Assembly (NCBI RefSeq): GCF_042754225.1
Contig: NZ_JBHZAH010000004.1
Coordinates: forward strand, 1 to 64,000
Source of the DNA: Rhodococcus_G sp042754225
GTDB lineage: Bacteria > Actinomycetota > Actinomycetes > Mycobacteriales > Mycobacteriaceae
Direction of reading: 5' to 3'
DNA length: 64,000 nt
In this document: one piece after another, positions 44,434 through 53,254 of the stretch
How positions within the stretch are numbered: the first letter of the stretch is position 1
How the letters are laid out: every line of letters begins with the position of its first letter
The notes under the pieces: model-generated
What the model was told of the DNA's origin: nothing
Database searches by the model: none
What the model saw: only the letters and a program-made list of their open reading frames with translations
Made by a program: the position numbers and the translations under genes

Positions 44434-45842
44434 CAGGTCCGCCGCTCGATCCGGTCCGCGCCAGCCTGGACCGGGCCCTGCACGCGCTCGCCGCACTCGG
44501 TCCCGAACTCGCCGCGGAGGCCAACCGGATCGGCGCGATCCTGTGGTCGCCGCCACGGATCGTGGTCGTCGGGCGCCTGAAGGCGGGCAAGTCCACCCTG
44601 GTCAACGCGCTGGTCGGGGCCGCGGTCGCGGAGACCGCTGCGCTCGAGGCCACCAGCGTCGTCTCCGTCTACCAGGACGGCGCGCCGGCCCGGGTCGAGG
44701 CGGTGCTGCTCGACGGCACCCGCAACCCGGTCGACACCGTCCGCGGGCAGATCGCCGCCCTGCCGGTGCCCGCCGACGAGATCGCGTACCTGCACCGGTG
44801 GCTGCCGTCGGCCGCGATACGCGATCACACCCTCGTCGACACGCCGGGACTGGCGACCCTGACCGCGGAGAACGAGGCCCGTACCCGCCGCGCGCTGATC
44901 GACGGGTTCGAGCAGACCCGCACCGCGTCCGTCGACGCCGACGCGGCGGTGTTCCTGTTCGACTCCACCCCGCGCGCCGACGAGGTCGATTTCCTGCGGC
45001 AGCTCGGCTTCACGCCACTCACGACGCTCGGGGTGCTCTCGCGCGCGGACGGGTTCGGGGAGGGTGCGCTCGGCAACCGGGACCCGCTCGAGCACGCCGC
45101 CGAGCACGCGGTCACCCTCGCGCATCGCTTGCGCGGCACCGTGATGACGGTGCTGCCGATCGCCGGGCTGCTGGCCGAGACCTCGCACACCGGCGCGCTG
45201 ACCGAGGCCGATGCACGCGCCCTCGCGGAGCTCGGGGCGATGGCGCCGCTGGACCTGATCGACCTGCTCGACTCCGACGACCCCGCCGAGCCGCACGTCC
45301 GCGACCGGCTGCTCGACCTGCTCGGCGAGTACGGGATGATCCACGGTCGTGCGGTCGCGGGCCGGGGTGCGGCCGCGCTCAACGACTGGCTCGTCGCGAA
45401 ATCCGGTGTCCCGCAGTTGCGGCGCGTCCTCGCTCGGCATCTCGGTGCGTTCGCCGCGGTGCACCGGGCCGGCCGGATCGTGCGGGAGCTGGACCAGCTG
45501 GCCTACACCCATCCCGCCCGCGACCGGATCCGCGACATCGCCGCCGCCCTGCGGGCGGACCCCGCGCTGCGCACCGTGGTCCTGTTCGAACACCTCGGGG
45601 CGATGCTCGACGCCGACCCGGCCTCGCCGGTGACCGACGAACTGCGTCGACTGATCGAACACCCCACCGACGCAGGCAGACTCGGGCTCCCGCCGGGTGC
45701 CACCGCAGATCAGGTCCGGGCCGAGGCCCGCCGCAAGCTGTCCTGGGCGCAGGCGCAGCAGCTGTCGACGATGACCGCCGCGGAGGACGCGGCCCTGGTC
45801 CCGCTGATCCACACGTACGGACTGCTCGCGCGCGGCGTGTGA
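44430..45842 (+). CDS. iniC: Dynamin-like GTPase, IniC family
   Basis: A 470-residue GTPase starting at a GTG that overlaps the iniA-like stop. G1 is VVGRLKAGKSTLVNALVG (about 36-53), G3 is LVDTPGLATL and G4-like LSRADGF. The GRLKAGKSTLVNALVG loop and the later VLPIAGLLAETSHTGAL closely follow mycobacterial IniC, which is about 490 aa. No membrane paddle is evident, as in IniC, so it probably works as a heteromeric partner of the preceding protein at the membrane. Gene order (IniA-like then IniC-like) matches the mycobacterial operon, but no iniB is seen here. The symbol is by homology. Confidence 0.85.
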   Translation: MTGPPLDPVRASLDRALHALAALGPELAAEANRIGAILWSPPRIVVVGRLKAGKSTLVNALVGAAVAETAALEATSVVSVYQDGAPARVEAVLLDGTRNPVDTVRGQIAALPVPADEIAYLHRWLPSAAIRDHTLVDTPGLATLTAENEARTRRALIDGFEQTRTASVDADAAVFLFDSTPRADEVDFLRQLGFTPLTTLGVLSRADGFGEGALGNRDPLEHAAEHAVTLAHRLRGTVMTVLPIAGLLAETSHTGALTEADARALAELGAMAPLDLIDLLDSDDPAEPHVRDRLLDLLGEYGMIHGRAVAGRGAAALNDWLVAKSGVPQLRRVLARHLGAFAAVHRAGRIVRELDQLAYTHPARDRIRDIAAALRADPALRTVVLFEHLGAMLDADPASPVTDELRRLIEHPTDAGRLGLPPGATADQVRAEARRKLSWAQAQQLSTMTAAEDAALVPLIHTYGLLARGV

Positions 45843-45865
45843 GCCGCGCCACGATCGTCTCGGTC

Positions 45866-45898
45866 GGGAACCTTGCCCGCCGCGCCGGGCATCCAACC
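45866..45898 (+). promoter_or_regulatory. ECF-type promoter of lipoprotein gene
   Basis: GGGAACC, 19 bases, then TCCAACC and CCCGACACC, on the plus strand between the IniC-like stop and the lipoprotein start. Same pattern and spacing as at 39820-39852 and 41954-41985. Confidence 0.65.
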
Positions 45899-45955
45899 CC
45901 CGACACCATCCCGAGGGCCCGAGCGCGGCGCGGGAGCGACGAAAGGACCACCGAA

Positions 45956-47245
45956 GTGCGTGGGACGAATGTGATGCGGACGAATGCGATGTCGAGGAAA
46001 TGGATTCCGCGGGCCGCGGCCGTGCTGTGCGCGGGCGTGCTGGTCGCCGGCTGCGGCGGCACCGACAGCGAGCCGAAGGCCGGTTCCGGCGGCGCCGCTG
46101 CCCCGACCGTCGACGCCGCCGCACTGGACACCGGCAGTTACCCGACCAGTCCGGCCCCCGAATTCGGAGTCGCCACTTCCGAGAACATCATCGAGGTGGA
46201 GGGACAGCGACTCGCCGAGTTCACCGTCGCGCCGTTCGAGATCGACCCCGAGCTGATCGCCGGGAAGATGCCGACGATGGTGATGCGCAGCGGCAAGAAC
46301 CTCGGTGTCGTCATCGGCGGCAAGGCCGGCGACATCGCCCACGAGAACCAAATGCTCTACGGCTATGTCTCCACCGCCGCCACGAACACCCCGAACGTCA
46401 CCGACCCGTCCCGGTCGGTGGTCAACGCGGTGCTGCGGTTCGGCAACCCGGAGATCGCCGCCAAGGTCGCCCGCGCGATCCAGACCGAGCTCACCACCGT
46501 CGACGACGGCGCCGGGATCGCGACCGCCCAGACCGTCGACGTGCTGCCGAACACCCTCGTCTCGACCCGCGAGACGAATTCCAGTGCGGGCCGGACCGTC
46601 TCGGTGAACGCACTGACCCCGCACGGCGACTACCTGCTCTACACCTGGGCGCAGGCGCCGGTCGGCCAGAAGGACTGGACCGCGAAGGCGGTCGCGAAGG
46701 CCGTCAGCCTGCAGGGCCCGCTGATCGACAAGTTCCCGGCGCAGCCGACCAAGGAGCAGAACGGCGGCAAGTCCGCCGAGTTCCCGAAGGTCGACCAGGA
46801 CAAGATCCTGATCTACGCGGTCCCCGAGAAGGACAAGCAGGCGAAGCTCGGCGACGACATGGCCGTCTACGGCCCGCGCGGCATGTCGCACAAGTCGACG
46901 AACCCGCCGCTGACCTACCGGGTCCTCACCGAGACCGGGGCCGACCACAGCGCCGTGGCCAAGACCACCGTCTACCGGGCCTCGGACGGCGCCGGTGCCC
47001 GCACGATCGCCGACGAGTTCGCGAAAGATCTCGCCGCGCAAGGCTTCGCCGCGGCGCCCTCCCCGCAGGGGCTGCCGGACGCGAAGTGCGTCACCAAGGA
47101 CACGGTGCGCGGCACCGAGATCTACTGCACGGTGGTCAACGGCCGCTACGTCGGCGAGGCCTCCGGTCTGGACGACAAGAAGGACGTCGACCAGCAGATC
47201 TCTGCTCAGTACCTGATCCTCGATCAGGCCGACCAGAATATCTGA
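45956..47245 (+). CDS. Lipoprotein, 429 aa
   Basis: A 429-residue secreted lipoprotein. The GTG at 45956 has GAAAGGA 8 bases upstream; ATG at 45974 and 45989 are alternatives. The signal peptide is KWIPRAAAVLCAGVLVAGC with lipobox VAGC, so it is anchored outside the membrane. The mature protein has two related-looking alpha/beta halves (VSTAATNTPNVTDPSRSV, KAVSLQGPLIDKFPAQPT, YRASDGAGARTIADEFAKDL) and a cysteine pair near the end (DAKCVTKDT, EIYCTVVNG). It has its own ECF-type promoter, tying it to the Hsp70 and calcium-repeat units. In M. tuberculosis a lipoprotein gene (lpqJ) also sits beside iniC, though orthology is unproven. Confidence 0.85.
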   Translation: MRGTNVMRTNAMSRKWIPRAAAVLCAGVLVAGCGGTDSEPKAGSGGAAAPTVDAAALDTGSYPTSPAPEFGVATSENIIEVEGQRLAEFTVAPFEIDPELIAGKMPTMVMRSGKNLGVVIGGKAGDIAHENQMLYGYVSTAATNTPNVTDPSRSVVNAVLRFGNPEIAAKVARAIQTELTTVDDGAGIATAQTVDVLPNTLVSTRETNSSAGRTVSVNALTPHGDYLLYTWAQAPVGQKDWTAKAVAKAVSLQGPLIDKFPAQPTKEQNGGKSAEFPKVDQDKILIYAVPEKDKQAKLGDDMAVYGPRGMSHKSTNPPLTYRVLTETGADHSAVAKTTVYRASDGAGARTIADEFAKDLAAQGFAAAPSPQGLPDAKCVTKDTVRGTEIYCTVVNGRYVGEASGLDDKKDVDQQISAQYLILDQADQNI

Positions 47246-47259
47246 CCTTCCACCATCGA

Positions 47260-47289
47260 GCCGGTGGCCCCGTGTCGTGGGCCACCGGC
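47260..47289. terminator. Convergent terminator
   Basis: Perfect 11-bp arms GCCGGTGGCCC and GGGCCACCGGC enclose CGTGTCGT. It lies between the lipoprotein gene (plus) and the acetyltransferase gene (minus), serving both. Confidence 0.75.
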
Positions 47290-47323
47290 GTCGTCGGTCA
47301 GCGCGCCGTGTGGACGCGGGGCA

Positions 47324-47608
47324 CTAGGCGACGAGGTCCTGGTACTCCGCGTTCTGCGCGACGAACTTCTCCACGTACGAGCACCCCGCGATGATCTTCA
47401 GCCCGTCAGCCCGGGTGGCGTCGAGCGCGGCCGTCACGACCTTGCCCGCGATGCCCTGGCCGCGAAAGTCGGGGCTGGTGACCGTGTGGTCGAAGTTCCG
47501 CACGCCGCCGACCTCGGTGTAGTCGGCGTGGCCGGCGAGGACGTCGTCGACGTAGATCTCGAACGTGCTCTGCTCCGGCTTGTGCTCGATGCGGTTCGTC
47601 ACGGTCAC
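47324..47608 (-). CDS. Small GNAT N-acetyltransferase (YidJ-like)
   Basis: A 94-residue acetyltransferase-like protein of the compact GNAT group. FEIYVDDVLAGHADY and HTVTSPDFRGQGIAGKVVTA contain the acetyl-CoA pyrophosphate loop RGQGIAGK (about 50-57), and ADGLKIIAGCSYVEKFVAQN carries the conserved Cys-Ser-Tyr-hydrophobic segment of this family. Typical members are 90-100 residues, so it is complete. ATG at 47608. The substrate is unknown. It stands alone, convergent with the lipoprotein gene. Confidence 0.85.
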   Translation of the reverse strand: MTVTNRIEHKPEQSTFEIYVDDVLAGHADYTEVGGVRNFDHTVTSPDFRGQGIAGKVVTAALDATRADGLKIIAGCSYVEKFVAQNAEYQDLVA

Positions 47609-47714
47609 GGATCCCTTCGTCGGTGGTTGCCTCGCACGCTACCCAGAGGGCGTACGCGGGGCACTGCAGGGGTCAACCGCCCTGCCGTGCCCGCGTATTC
47701 CGGCGGGCCGACGG

Positions 47715-50700
47715 TCAGCCCAGCAACTCCCGGATGTCCTCGGCCGAGAGCCCCGCGTTGAACGCCCCGCCCTCGTCCACCACGGACGTGAACAGTTCCG
47801 ACTTGCGGGCCTGCAGCGCGAGCACCTTCTCCTCGATGGTGTCCTTGGCGATCAGCCGGTACACCATGACGTTGCGGGTCTGCCCGATCCGGTGGGTGCG
47901 GTCCACCGCCTGCGCCTCGGACGCCGGGTTCCACCACGGGTCGAGCAGGAAGCAGTAGTCGGCCTCGGTGAGGTTCAGGCCGAACCCGCCCGCCTTGAGG
48001 CTGATCAGGAACACCGGAGCGTCCCCGGTCTTGAACTCGCCCAACACCTTCGCGCGGTCCCGGGTGCGCCCGTCGAGGTAGGTGTATCCGACGCCCTCGG
48101 CGTCCAGCCGCGTCCGGACCCGGTCGAGGAAGCCGGTGAACTGGCTGAACACCAGCGCCCGGTGGCCGCCGTCGATCACGTCCGCCAGCTGCTCGAGCAG
48201 CGCGTCGATCTTCGCCGACCCGACCGACGCGTGCGCCTCGTCGACCAGCGCCGCGTCCAGGCACAGCCGGCGCAGCAGGGTCAGCGACTGCAGGATGGTG
48301 AACCGGTTGGCGTCCACGTCCTCGACGAGGCCGAGGATCTTCTGCCGCTCGCGTTGCATCTGGGTGTCGTAGAGCTGACGGTGCCGCGGCGTCAGCTCCA
48401 CCTCGAGCACCTGCTCCTGCTTCGCGGGCAGGTCCGAGGCCACCTGCTCCTTGGTGCGACGCAGGATCAGCGGCTTGATCCGCCGCCGCAGCCGCGCGAG
48501 CAGCTCGGTGTCGCCGCCGGTCTCGATCGGCTTGCGGTAGAACTCGCCGAACTTCGTGGGGTTCGGGAACAGGCCCGGCGCGGCGATCGACAGCAGCGAC
48601 CACAGCTCCATCAGGTTGTTCTCCATCGGCGTGCCGGTGATCGCGACCTTCGTCGGAGCCTCGATCCGCCGCATGCACTGGTACGCCTTGGACCGGTGGT
48701 TCTTCACGAACTGCGCCTCGTCGAGCAGCAGCATCGACCACCGGTGCGCCGCGTACTCCTCGTCGTCGAGCCGGGCGAGGGTGTACGAGGTGACCACCAC
48801 GTCCGCGCCGTCGATCGACTCCGCCAGCGCCGCACCGCGTTTGGTGCCGGTCTCGGACACCGCGACCACATTCAGGTGCGGGGCGAACCGCGCCGCCTCC
48901 GCCGCCCAGTTCGCGACCACCGACGTCGGCGCCACGATCAGCACCGGCGGGTCGGCCGGGTTCTGCTGGCGCGCATGGCAGATCAGCGCCAGCGACTGCA
49001 CCGTCTTGCCGAGGCCCATGTCGTCGGCGAGGATGCCGCCGAGCCCGTTGGTCCACAGGAACGCCAGCCAGCGGAAGCCGTCGAGCTGGTACGGCCGCAG
49101 CGTCGCCCGCAGCGACGCCGGCGCGTCGAGCGTCGACGCCGTCGTCACGTCCAGCAGCCCCTGCACCTGCTCGCGCCACCGGGCGGCCTGCCGCTCGACC
49201 ACCCCGAGCGCGGCCAGCTCCTCCCACATCCCGGCCTGGAACCGGCTCAGCCGCAACCGGTCCGGCTCCTGCTCGTGCAGGTCACGGGCCTCGGTGATGA
49301 GCTCGCGCAGCCGCTGCAGCTCCGGTCGGTCCAGCGACAGGTACGCCCCGTCCGGCAGCAGCAGGTGCGACTGGCCCGCGGTGAGCGCGGCGAACACGTC
49401 CCGGAACGGCACCGGGGCGTCCTCGACGCGGACGGTGATCGACAGGTCGAACCAGTCGCCGTCGTCGGTGGCCTCGGTGCCGACCCCGATCTGCACGCTC
49501 TCGCCGGCGTCCCGGTAGTCGGCGGCGGTGCCCTTGACCCGGACCTCGACGTCGCCGCGCGCGTCCAGCAGCGGCAGCAGCTCGGTGGTGACCCGCGCGG
49601 TGTCGAGCCCGTCGAGGTGCACCCGCGCCAGCAGCGTCCCGCCGGGCCCGAGCAGCCGGTACTTCTCCAGCGGCAGGTCGAGTCCGGCGAGCAGGGCGCG
49701 TTCGCGGCCGGCGTCGCGGAAGGACTCGTCGCCCGCGCGCAGCTCCACCGCCCGCTCGGCGCCGCCGACGGCGTACCGATACCGCCAGTGCAGCGCGACC
49801 CGGTGCCCGGCCGCGTACGCGACGTGCAGCAGCAGCGTCGGGCCCTCGATGGTCGGCGCGGTGAACGACCCGTCGGTCGAGCGGACCGTCGCGGACCGCT
49901 GCAGCCGCGGGTAGTACTCGGCGGAGAAGCGGTCCACGTCCCGCGCCGGCACGACGATCGAGGCGTTGCCGACCACCAGTTCCTGCATCGCCCGCGGCGC
50001 CGTCCCGGACAGCCGGGCGATCCGGAACGGCCACTCCGCGGGGTTGGCGCCGCGCGGGTCGCCGGGGCGCAGGTAGAGCACCCCGTGCGCCTCCTCGCCG
50101 AGGAAGCCGAGCACGGTCACCGGCTGTTCGGAGTCGTCGGTGCGCACGGTGGGGGTGACCTCGAGGTCGCCGCGGGACTGGTCGACGTCCACGCAGAGTT
50201 CGGCGGCCGCGGGGGTGGGGAGGGCGCCCATGCCCTTGCGGCCGTAGAGCAGTTCGACGCCCGCGTCGGCGGCCTCGTCGAGCAGCGTCCACAGCCGCGG
50301 GCTGCTGACGGTGGTGAGGTCGAGGTCCTTCTCGCCGGACCCGTAGGTGCGCCGGGCGCGCCCGGCGGCCTGGTGCGTGGCGTGCAGCTCGGACAGCACG
50401 TCGCGGTGCGCGGGCAGCACGTCGGTCATGTGCGGCAGGCCCGACCACGTCATGTTCGCGTTGGCCCAGCCGGACCGGCCGGGCCGGGCCAGCCGGGCGC
50501 TCAGCCGCCAGAACTGCGAGCGGGGGCCGGGGGTGAGGGTGAGCTGCACCGCGAGCGGGACCGTCCCGGCGGGCCGGTCTGTGCCGCCGAGCGCCGCACC
50601 GAGCAGGTCCTCCCAGGACGGGGGAGCCGGTTCGGCGGTGTCCGACTGGTCGAGGAGCGCGACCGTCACCGCGACCGCGTGCTTGCAGTTGAGCCGGACC

Positions 50701-50939
50701 GGGCAGCTGCACTCGCCGCGGGTGAACTCGAGCCGGTCGGTGTGCGGGGCGAACGACACGCTGGTGCGGTACAACTCGGTGCCGTCCACCAGGCCCACCG
50801 CGCGGCGCTCGGCGGCGATCCAGTCCAGCTCGAGCACCGACCCGGCGCGGGCGTAGCGCACGCCGCGGTCGTAGGTGGTCTGCCCGACCGCCCGCACCAG
50901 GGTGGAGAGGGTGTGGTCGTGGTCGGAGGGGAACGGCAT
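47715..50939 (-). CDS. SWIM-domain SNF2 helicase
   Basis: A 1074-residue SF2 translocase. A SWIM zinc finger occupies the N-terminus (Cys77, Cys79, Cys85 and His87 in GECSCPVRLNCKHAV). The C-terminal half carries Snf2 motifs: ILADDMGLGKTVQSLALI (Walker A), LLLDEAQFVKNHRSK (DEAQ box), ITGTPMENNLMELWS, VFSQFTGFLDRVRTRL and DRTHRIGQTRNVMVYRLI. The intervening about 450 residues are the bacterial SNF2-associated region. Such proteins probably remodel nucleoprotein complexes in replication or repair, and their exact task is unknown. Divergent from the patatin gene. It has no partner genes. Confidence 0.93.
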   Translation of the reverse strand: MPFPSDHDHTLSTLVRAVGQTTYDRGVRYARAGSVLELDWIAAERRAVGLVDGTELYRTSVSFAPHTDRLEFTRGECSCPVRLNCKHAVAVTVALLDQSDTAEPAPPSWEDLLGAALGGTDRPAGTVPLAVQLTLTPGPRSQFWRLSARLARPGRSGWANANMTWSGLPHMTDVLPAHRDVLSELHATHQAAGRARRTYGSGEKDLDLTTVSSPRLWTLLDEAADAGVELLYGRKGMGALPTPAAAELCVDVDQSRGDLEVTPTVRTDDSEQPVTVLGFLGEEAHGVLYLRPGDPRGANPAEWPFRIARLSGTAPRAMQELVVGNASIVVPARDVDRFSAEYYPRLQRSATVRSTDGSFTAPTIEGPTLLLHVAYAAGHRVALHWRYRYAVGGAERAVELRAGDESFRDAGRERALLAGLDLPLEKYRLLGPGGTLLARVHLDGLDTARVTTELLPLLDARGDVEVRVKGTAADYRDAGESVQIGVGTEATDDGDWFDLSITVRVEDAPVPFRDVFAALTAGQSHLLLPDGAYLSLDRPELQRLRELITEARDLHEQEPDRLRLSRFQAGMWEELAALGVVERQAARWREQVQGLLDVTTASTLDAPASLRATLRPYQLDGFRWLAFLWTNGLGGILADDMGLGKTVQSLALICHARQQNPADPPVLIVAPTSVVANWAAEAARFAPHLNVVAVSETGTKRGAALAESIDGADVVVTSYTLARLDDEEYAAHRWSMLLLDEAQFVKNHRSKAYQCMRRIEAPTKVAITGTPMENNLMELWSLLSIAAPGLFPNPTKFGEFYRKPIETGGDTELLARLRRRIKPLILRRTKEQVASDLPAKQEQVLEVELTPRHRQLYDTQMQRERQKILGLVEDVDANRFTILQSLTLLRRLCLDAALVDEAHASVGSAKIDALLEQLADVIDGGHRALVFSQFTGFLDRVRTRLDAEGVGYTYLDGRTRDRAKVLGEFKTGDAPVFLISLKAGGFGLNLTEADYCFLLDPWWNPASEAQAVDRTHRIGQTRNVMVYRLIAKDTIEEKVLALQARKSELFTSVVDEGGAFNAGLSAEDIRELLG

Positions 50940-51074
50940 GCGTCGACGGTAGCCGGTGGCGGCGACGGTGCAGGTCGCGTGCTCGGCGAACGTCTGTTCG
51001 CGTCCCTTGTCGTCGAGCCGGTGGGGAGTAACGTCGCCCGAGGAGAAGCACGCGTACGTCGATGGGGGCGGGTC

Positions 51075-52217
51075 GTGGCTGAACGGATCGGGCTGGTCGT
51101 GGCGGGAGCGGGCGCGCGGGGCGCGTTCGAGGCCGGGGCGATGGCGTCGCTGCTGGAACGGATGGCCGAGGACGGCACCCCGCCGTCGATCCTGGTCGGC
51201 ACCAGCGCGGGCGCCCTGAACGTGGTCGGGCTGGGCGGATTCTCAGACCGGGGACTCCCTGCGGCGGCCGAGAACGTCGTCGGCATGTGGGGTTCGATCG
51301 AGCTGGACGACGTCGTCGAACCGGTGAACAGCGTCGTCGGCAGCGGGCTGCGCTACCTGGGGCAACTCGCCGGACTGCCGGTGCGGCTGCCGAGCCTGCT
51401 CGACACCGAGCGGTTGCGGGAGACGCTGTCGGCCCGGCTGCCGTGGGACATGCTGCACGAGAACATCGCCGCGGGACGGGTCGACGCCGTCGCGGTGGCC
51501 GCGACGTCCGTGGCGACGCGCGGGACGGTCGTGTTCGTGGAGAAGCATCCGTCCGTGCCCCTCCCGCCGCACGACTCACACCGCAACATCACCTACGTGG
51601 AGACCGAACTCGGGGTCGACCACGTGCGCGCGTCCGCCGCCGTGCCGGGGCTCTTCCGCCCAGTGCACGTCAGCGAGCCGTCGGACTGGTCCGGCTGGTA
51701 CGTCGACGGCGGGTTGCTGCTGAACACGCCTCTCAAGCCCGCGATCGCCTTCGGTGCGGACCGGTTGGGCGTCGTCGCGACGCACCCCCGGACCTGGCCG
51801 ACCGGGCTGCCGTCCGACCAGCTCACCCACACCGGGAAACCGGACGTGTTCGGGGCCGCGGCGCTCGCCCTGCGCGCCATGCTCGCCGACCGCATGATCG
51901 AGGATCTGCATGCGATCGAACGCCGCAACACACGTGCGCACCCGTACCCGAGGAAGCCCTACCGGATCGGCTTCACCTTCGCCGGCCCGTCCCCGGACCG
52001 GGCCGGCGACATCGCCGCGCTCGCGGACGAGGTCTTCCGCGACGAGTTCGAGGGCCTGCGATGCGGGCGGGACCCGTCGCTGTGGGCGCTGGCTCGGCTG
52101 ATCGGGGGCGAGGCGGCGGACCGGGGCGATCTGCTCAGCTTCCTGTTCTTCGACCCCGCCTTCACCCGGCGGGCGGCGGAGCTGGGGCGCGCCGTCGACC
52201 TGGTCGAATCGGGTTAG
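51075..52217 (+). CDS. Patatin-like phospholipase
   Basis: A 380-residue patatin-family hydrolase. The oxyanion loop is GAGARGAFEAG (11-21), the nucleophile Ser44 lies in GTSAGA, and Asp211 in YVDGGLLLNTPLKPAI completes the Ser-Asp dyad. No signal peptide is seen, so it would act on the inner leaflet or on intracellular lipid. The GTG start is preceded by GGGGGCGG. The distance from the SNF2 start is about 135 bp, leaving room for divergent promoters. The C-terminal 130 residues are helical and family-typical. Related mycobacterial proteins hydrolyse phospholipids or acylglycerols. Confidence 0.9.
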   Translation: MAERIGLVVAGAGARGAFEAGAMASLLERMAEDGTPPSILVGTSAGALNVVGLGGFSDRGLPAAAENVVGMWGSIELDDVVEPVNSVVGSGLRYLGQLAGLPVRLPSLLDTERLRETLSARLPWDMLHENIAAGRVDAVAVAATSVATRGTVVFVEKHPSVPLPPHDSHRNITYVETELGVDHVRASAAVPGLFRPVHVSEPSDWSGWYVDGGLLLNTPLKPAIAFGADRLGVVATHPRTWPTGLPSDQLTHTGKPDVFGAAALALRAMLADRMIEDLHAIERRNTRAHPYPRKPYRIGFTFAGPSPDRAGDIAALADEVFRDEFEGLRCGRDPSLWALARLIGGEAADRGDLLSFLFFDPAFTRRAAELGRAVDLVESG

Positions 52218-52252
52218 GAACGCTCTATTCCGGCTTCGCTGCGTTCACCGAG

Positions 52253-53206
52253 TCAGCCGATCGCGACCGGGTGGTAGTACAGCGCGGTGTCGGTCTCCTC
52301 GACCCGGACGTCGACGGTGTCGCCGACCTCGAGGTAGTCGTTGACGTTGATCCGGGCGCTCGACCCGACGATCCGGCGGACCGAACGCGCGGGGATCAGG
52401 CCCTGCCTGCCGTCCGCGCCGACGGCGAGGGCGTACCGCGGCCCGGTGCGGGTGATCCGCGCGTAGACCGTCGGCTCGTCCGACCCGTTCGCCGGCGTGC
52501 CGTCCGGGCCGGCGTCGAGTTGCGCGGTCTGCCGGTCGAGTTCGGCCGCGAGCAGGTCCGCCATGGTGTCCACGTTGTCCAGGAGCTCGGCCATCTGCCG
52601 GGCCACGTCCTGGTGAAACTTGTTGGGTTTCAAGGCCTTACCGGGCTTGTACATGTCCTCGTGGGTGAGCTCGCCCCACGCGTCCTGCAGCAGCGTCTTC
52701 ACCTGCACCTCGACCTTGACGCCCAGGTCGCCCTCGTGGGTGGCGACCTTGACCAGCAGGATCGCGTGGTACGCCCGGTAGCCGCTGTCCTTCGGGTGGG
52801 TGACGTAGTCGTTGGGGGGCACCGCGAGGCGCACCGAGCAGGCCGGCGAGGTGCAGGCCTCGTTCAGTTTCACGGTGAACGCGGCGAGGTCCCGCGGCGT
52901 CTTGCACAGCACCTTGATGCCGATCAGGTCGTGCAGCGACTCCGCGATGTCGTCGGGTGTGGTGGGGCGCTTGATCTTTCCCTCGGCGACCTGGCGGCGG
53001 ATCTTGTCGGTGGTGCGCTGACGATCCTTGATCCGCGCCGTCCTGGCATTCAGCCGGTCGCGGTCGAGGTCCTCGAGCACGTCGTCGGCGAGCGTCTCGA
53101 GGAACGTCTGCGCGGTGACCAGCGCTGCGGCCCACGCGCGTTCGTGCAGGTCGTAGAGCTCGTTGACCAGCGTCTCGACATTGTCGGGCTTCTTCCGGGT
53201 GCGCAT
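52253..53206 (-). CDS. RelA/SpoT-domain protein with C-terminal beta domain
   Basis: A 317-residue protein. Residues about 15-200 are a RelA/SpoT nucleotidyltransferase-like domain: ARTARIKDRQRTTDKIRRQV, DDIAESLHDLIGIKVLCKTP, PKDSGYRAYHAILLVKV and EVQVKTLLQDAWGELTHEDM. No HD hydrolase domain is present, so it is a small alarmone synthetase-like protein. Residues about 240-317 form a separate beta-rich domain (PTVYARITRTGPRYALAVGA, ARINVNDYLEVGDTVDVRVE), reminiscent of an S1-type nucleic-acid fold. It follows the YbjN-like gene by 48 bp and is probably co-transcribed. Whether it makes (p)ppGpp is not shown. Confidence 0.85.
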   Translation of the reverse strand: MRTRKKPDNVETLVNELYDLHERAWAAALVTAQTFLETLADDVLEDLDRDRLNARTARIKDRQRTTDKIRRQVAEGKIKRPTTPDDIAESLHDLIGIKVLCKTPRDLAAFTVKLNEACTSPACSVRLAVPPNDYVTHPKDSGYRAYHAILLVKVATHEGDLGVKVEVQVKTLLQDAWGELTHEDMYKPGKALKPNKFHQDVARQMAELLDNVDTMADLLAAELDRQTAQLDAGPDGTPANGSDEPTVYARITRTGPRYALAVGADGRQGLIPARSVRRIVGSSARINVNDYLEVGDTVDVRVEETDTALYYHPVAIG

Positions 53207-53254
53207 GTGTTCCTTGTCCGTGCTCCCCGCTCGGTGCGGGTGAGCGGGGGTGGG

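Noticed and set aside
47565..51074. Plus-strand frame over the SNF2 gene that runs into the patatin gene
   Set aside because: Upstream of the GTG at 51075 the text is antisense of the SWIM/SNF2 gene. Only the last 380 codons are patatin.
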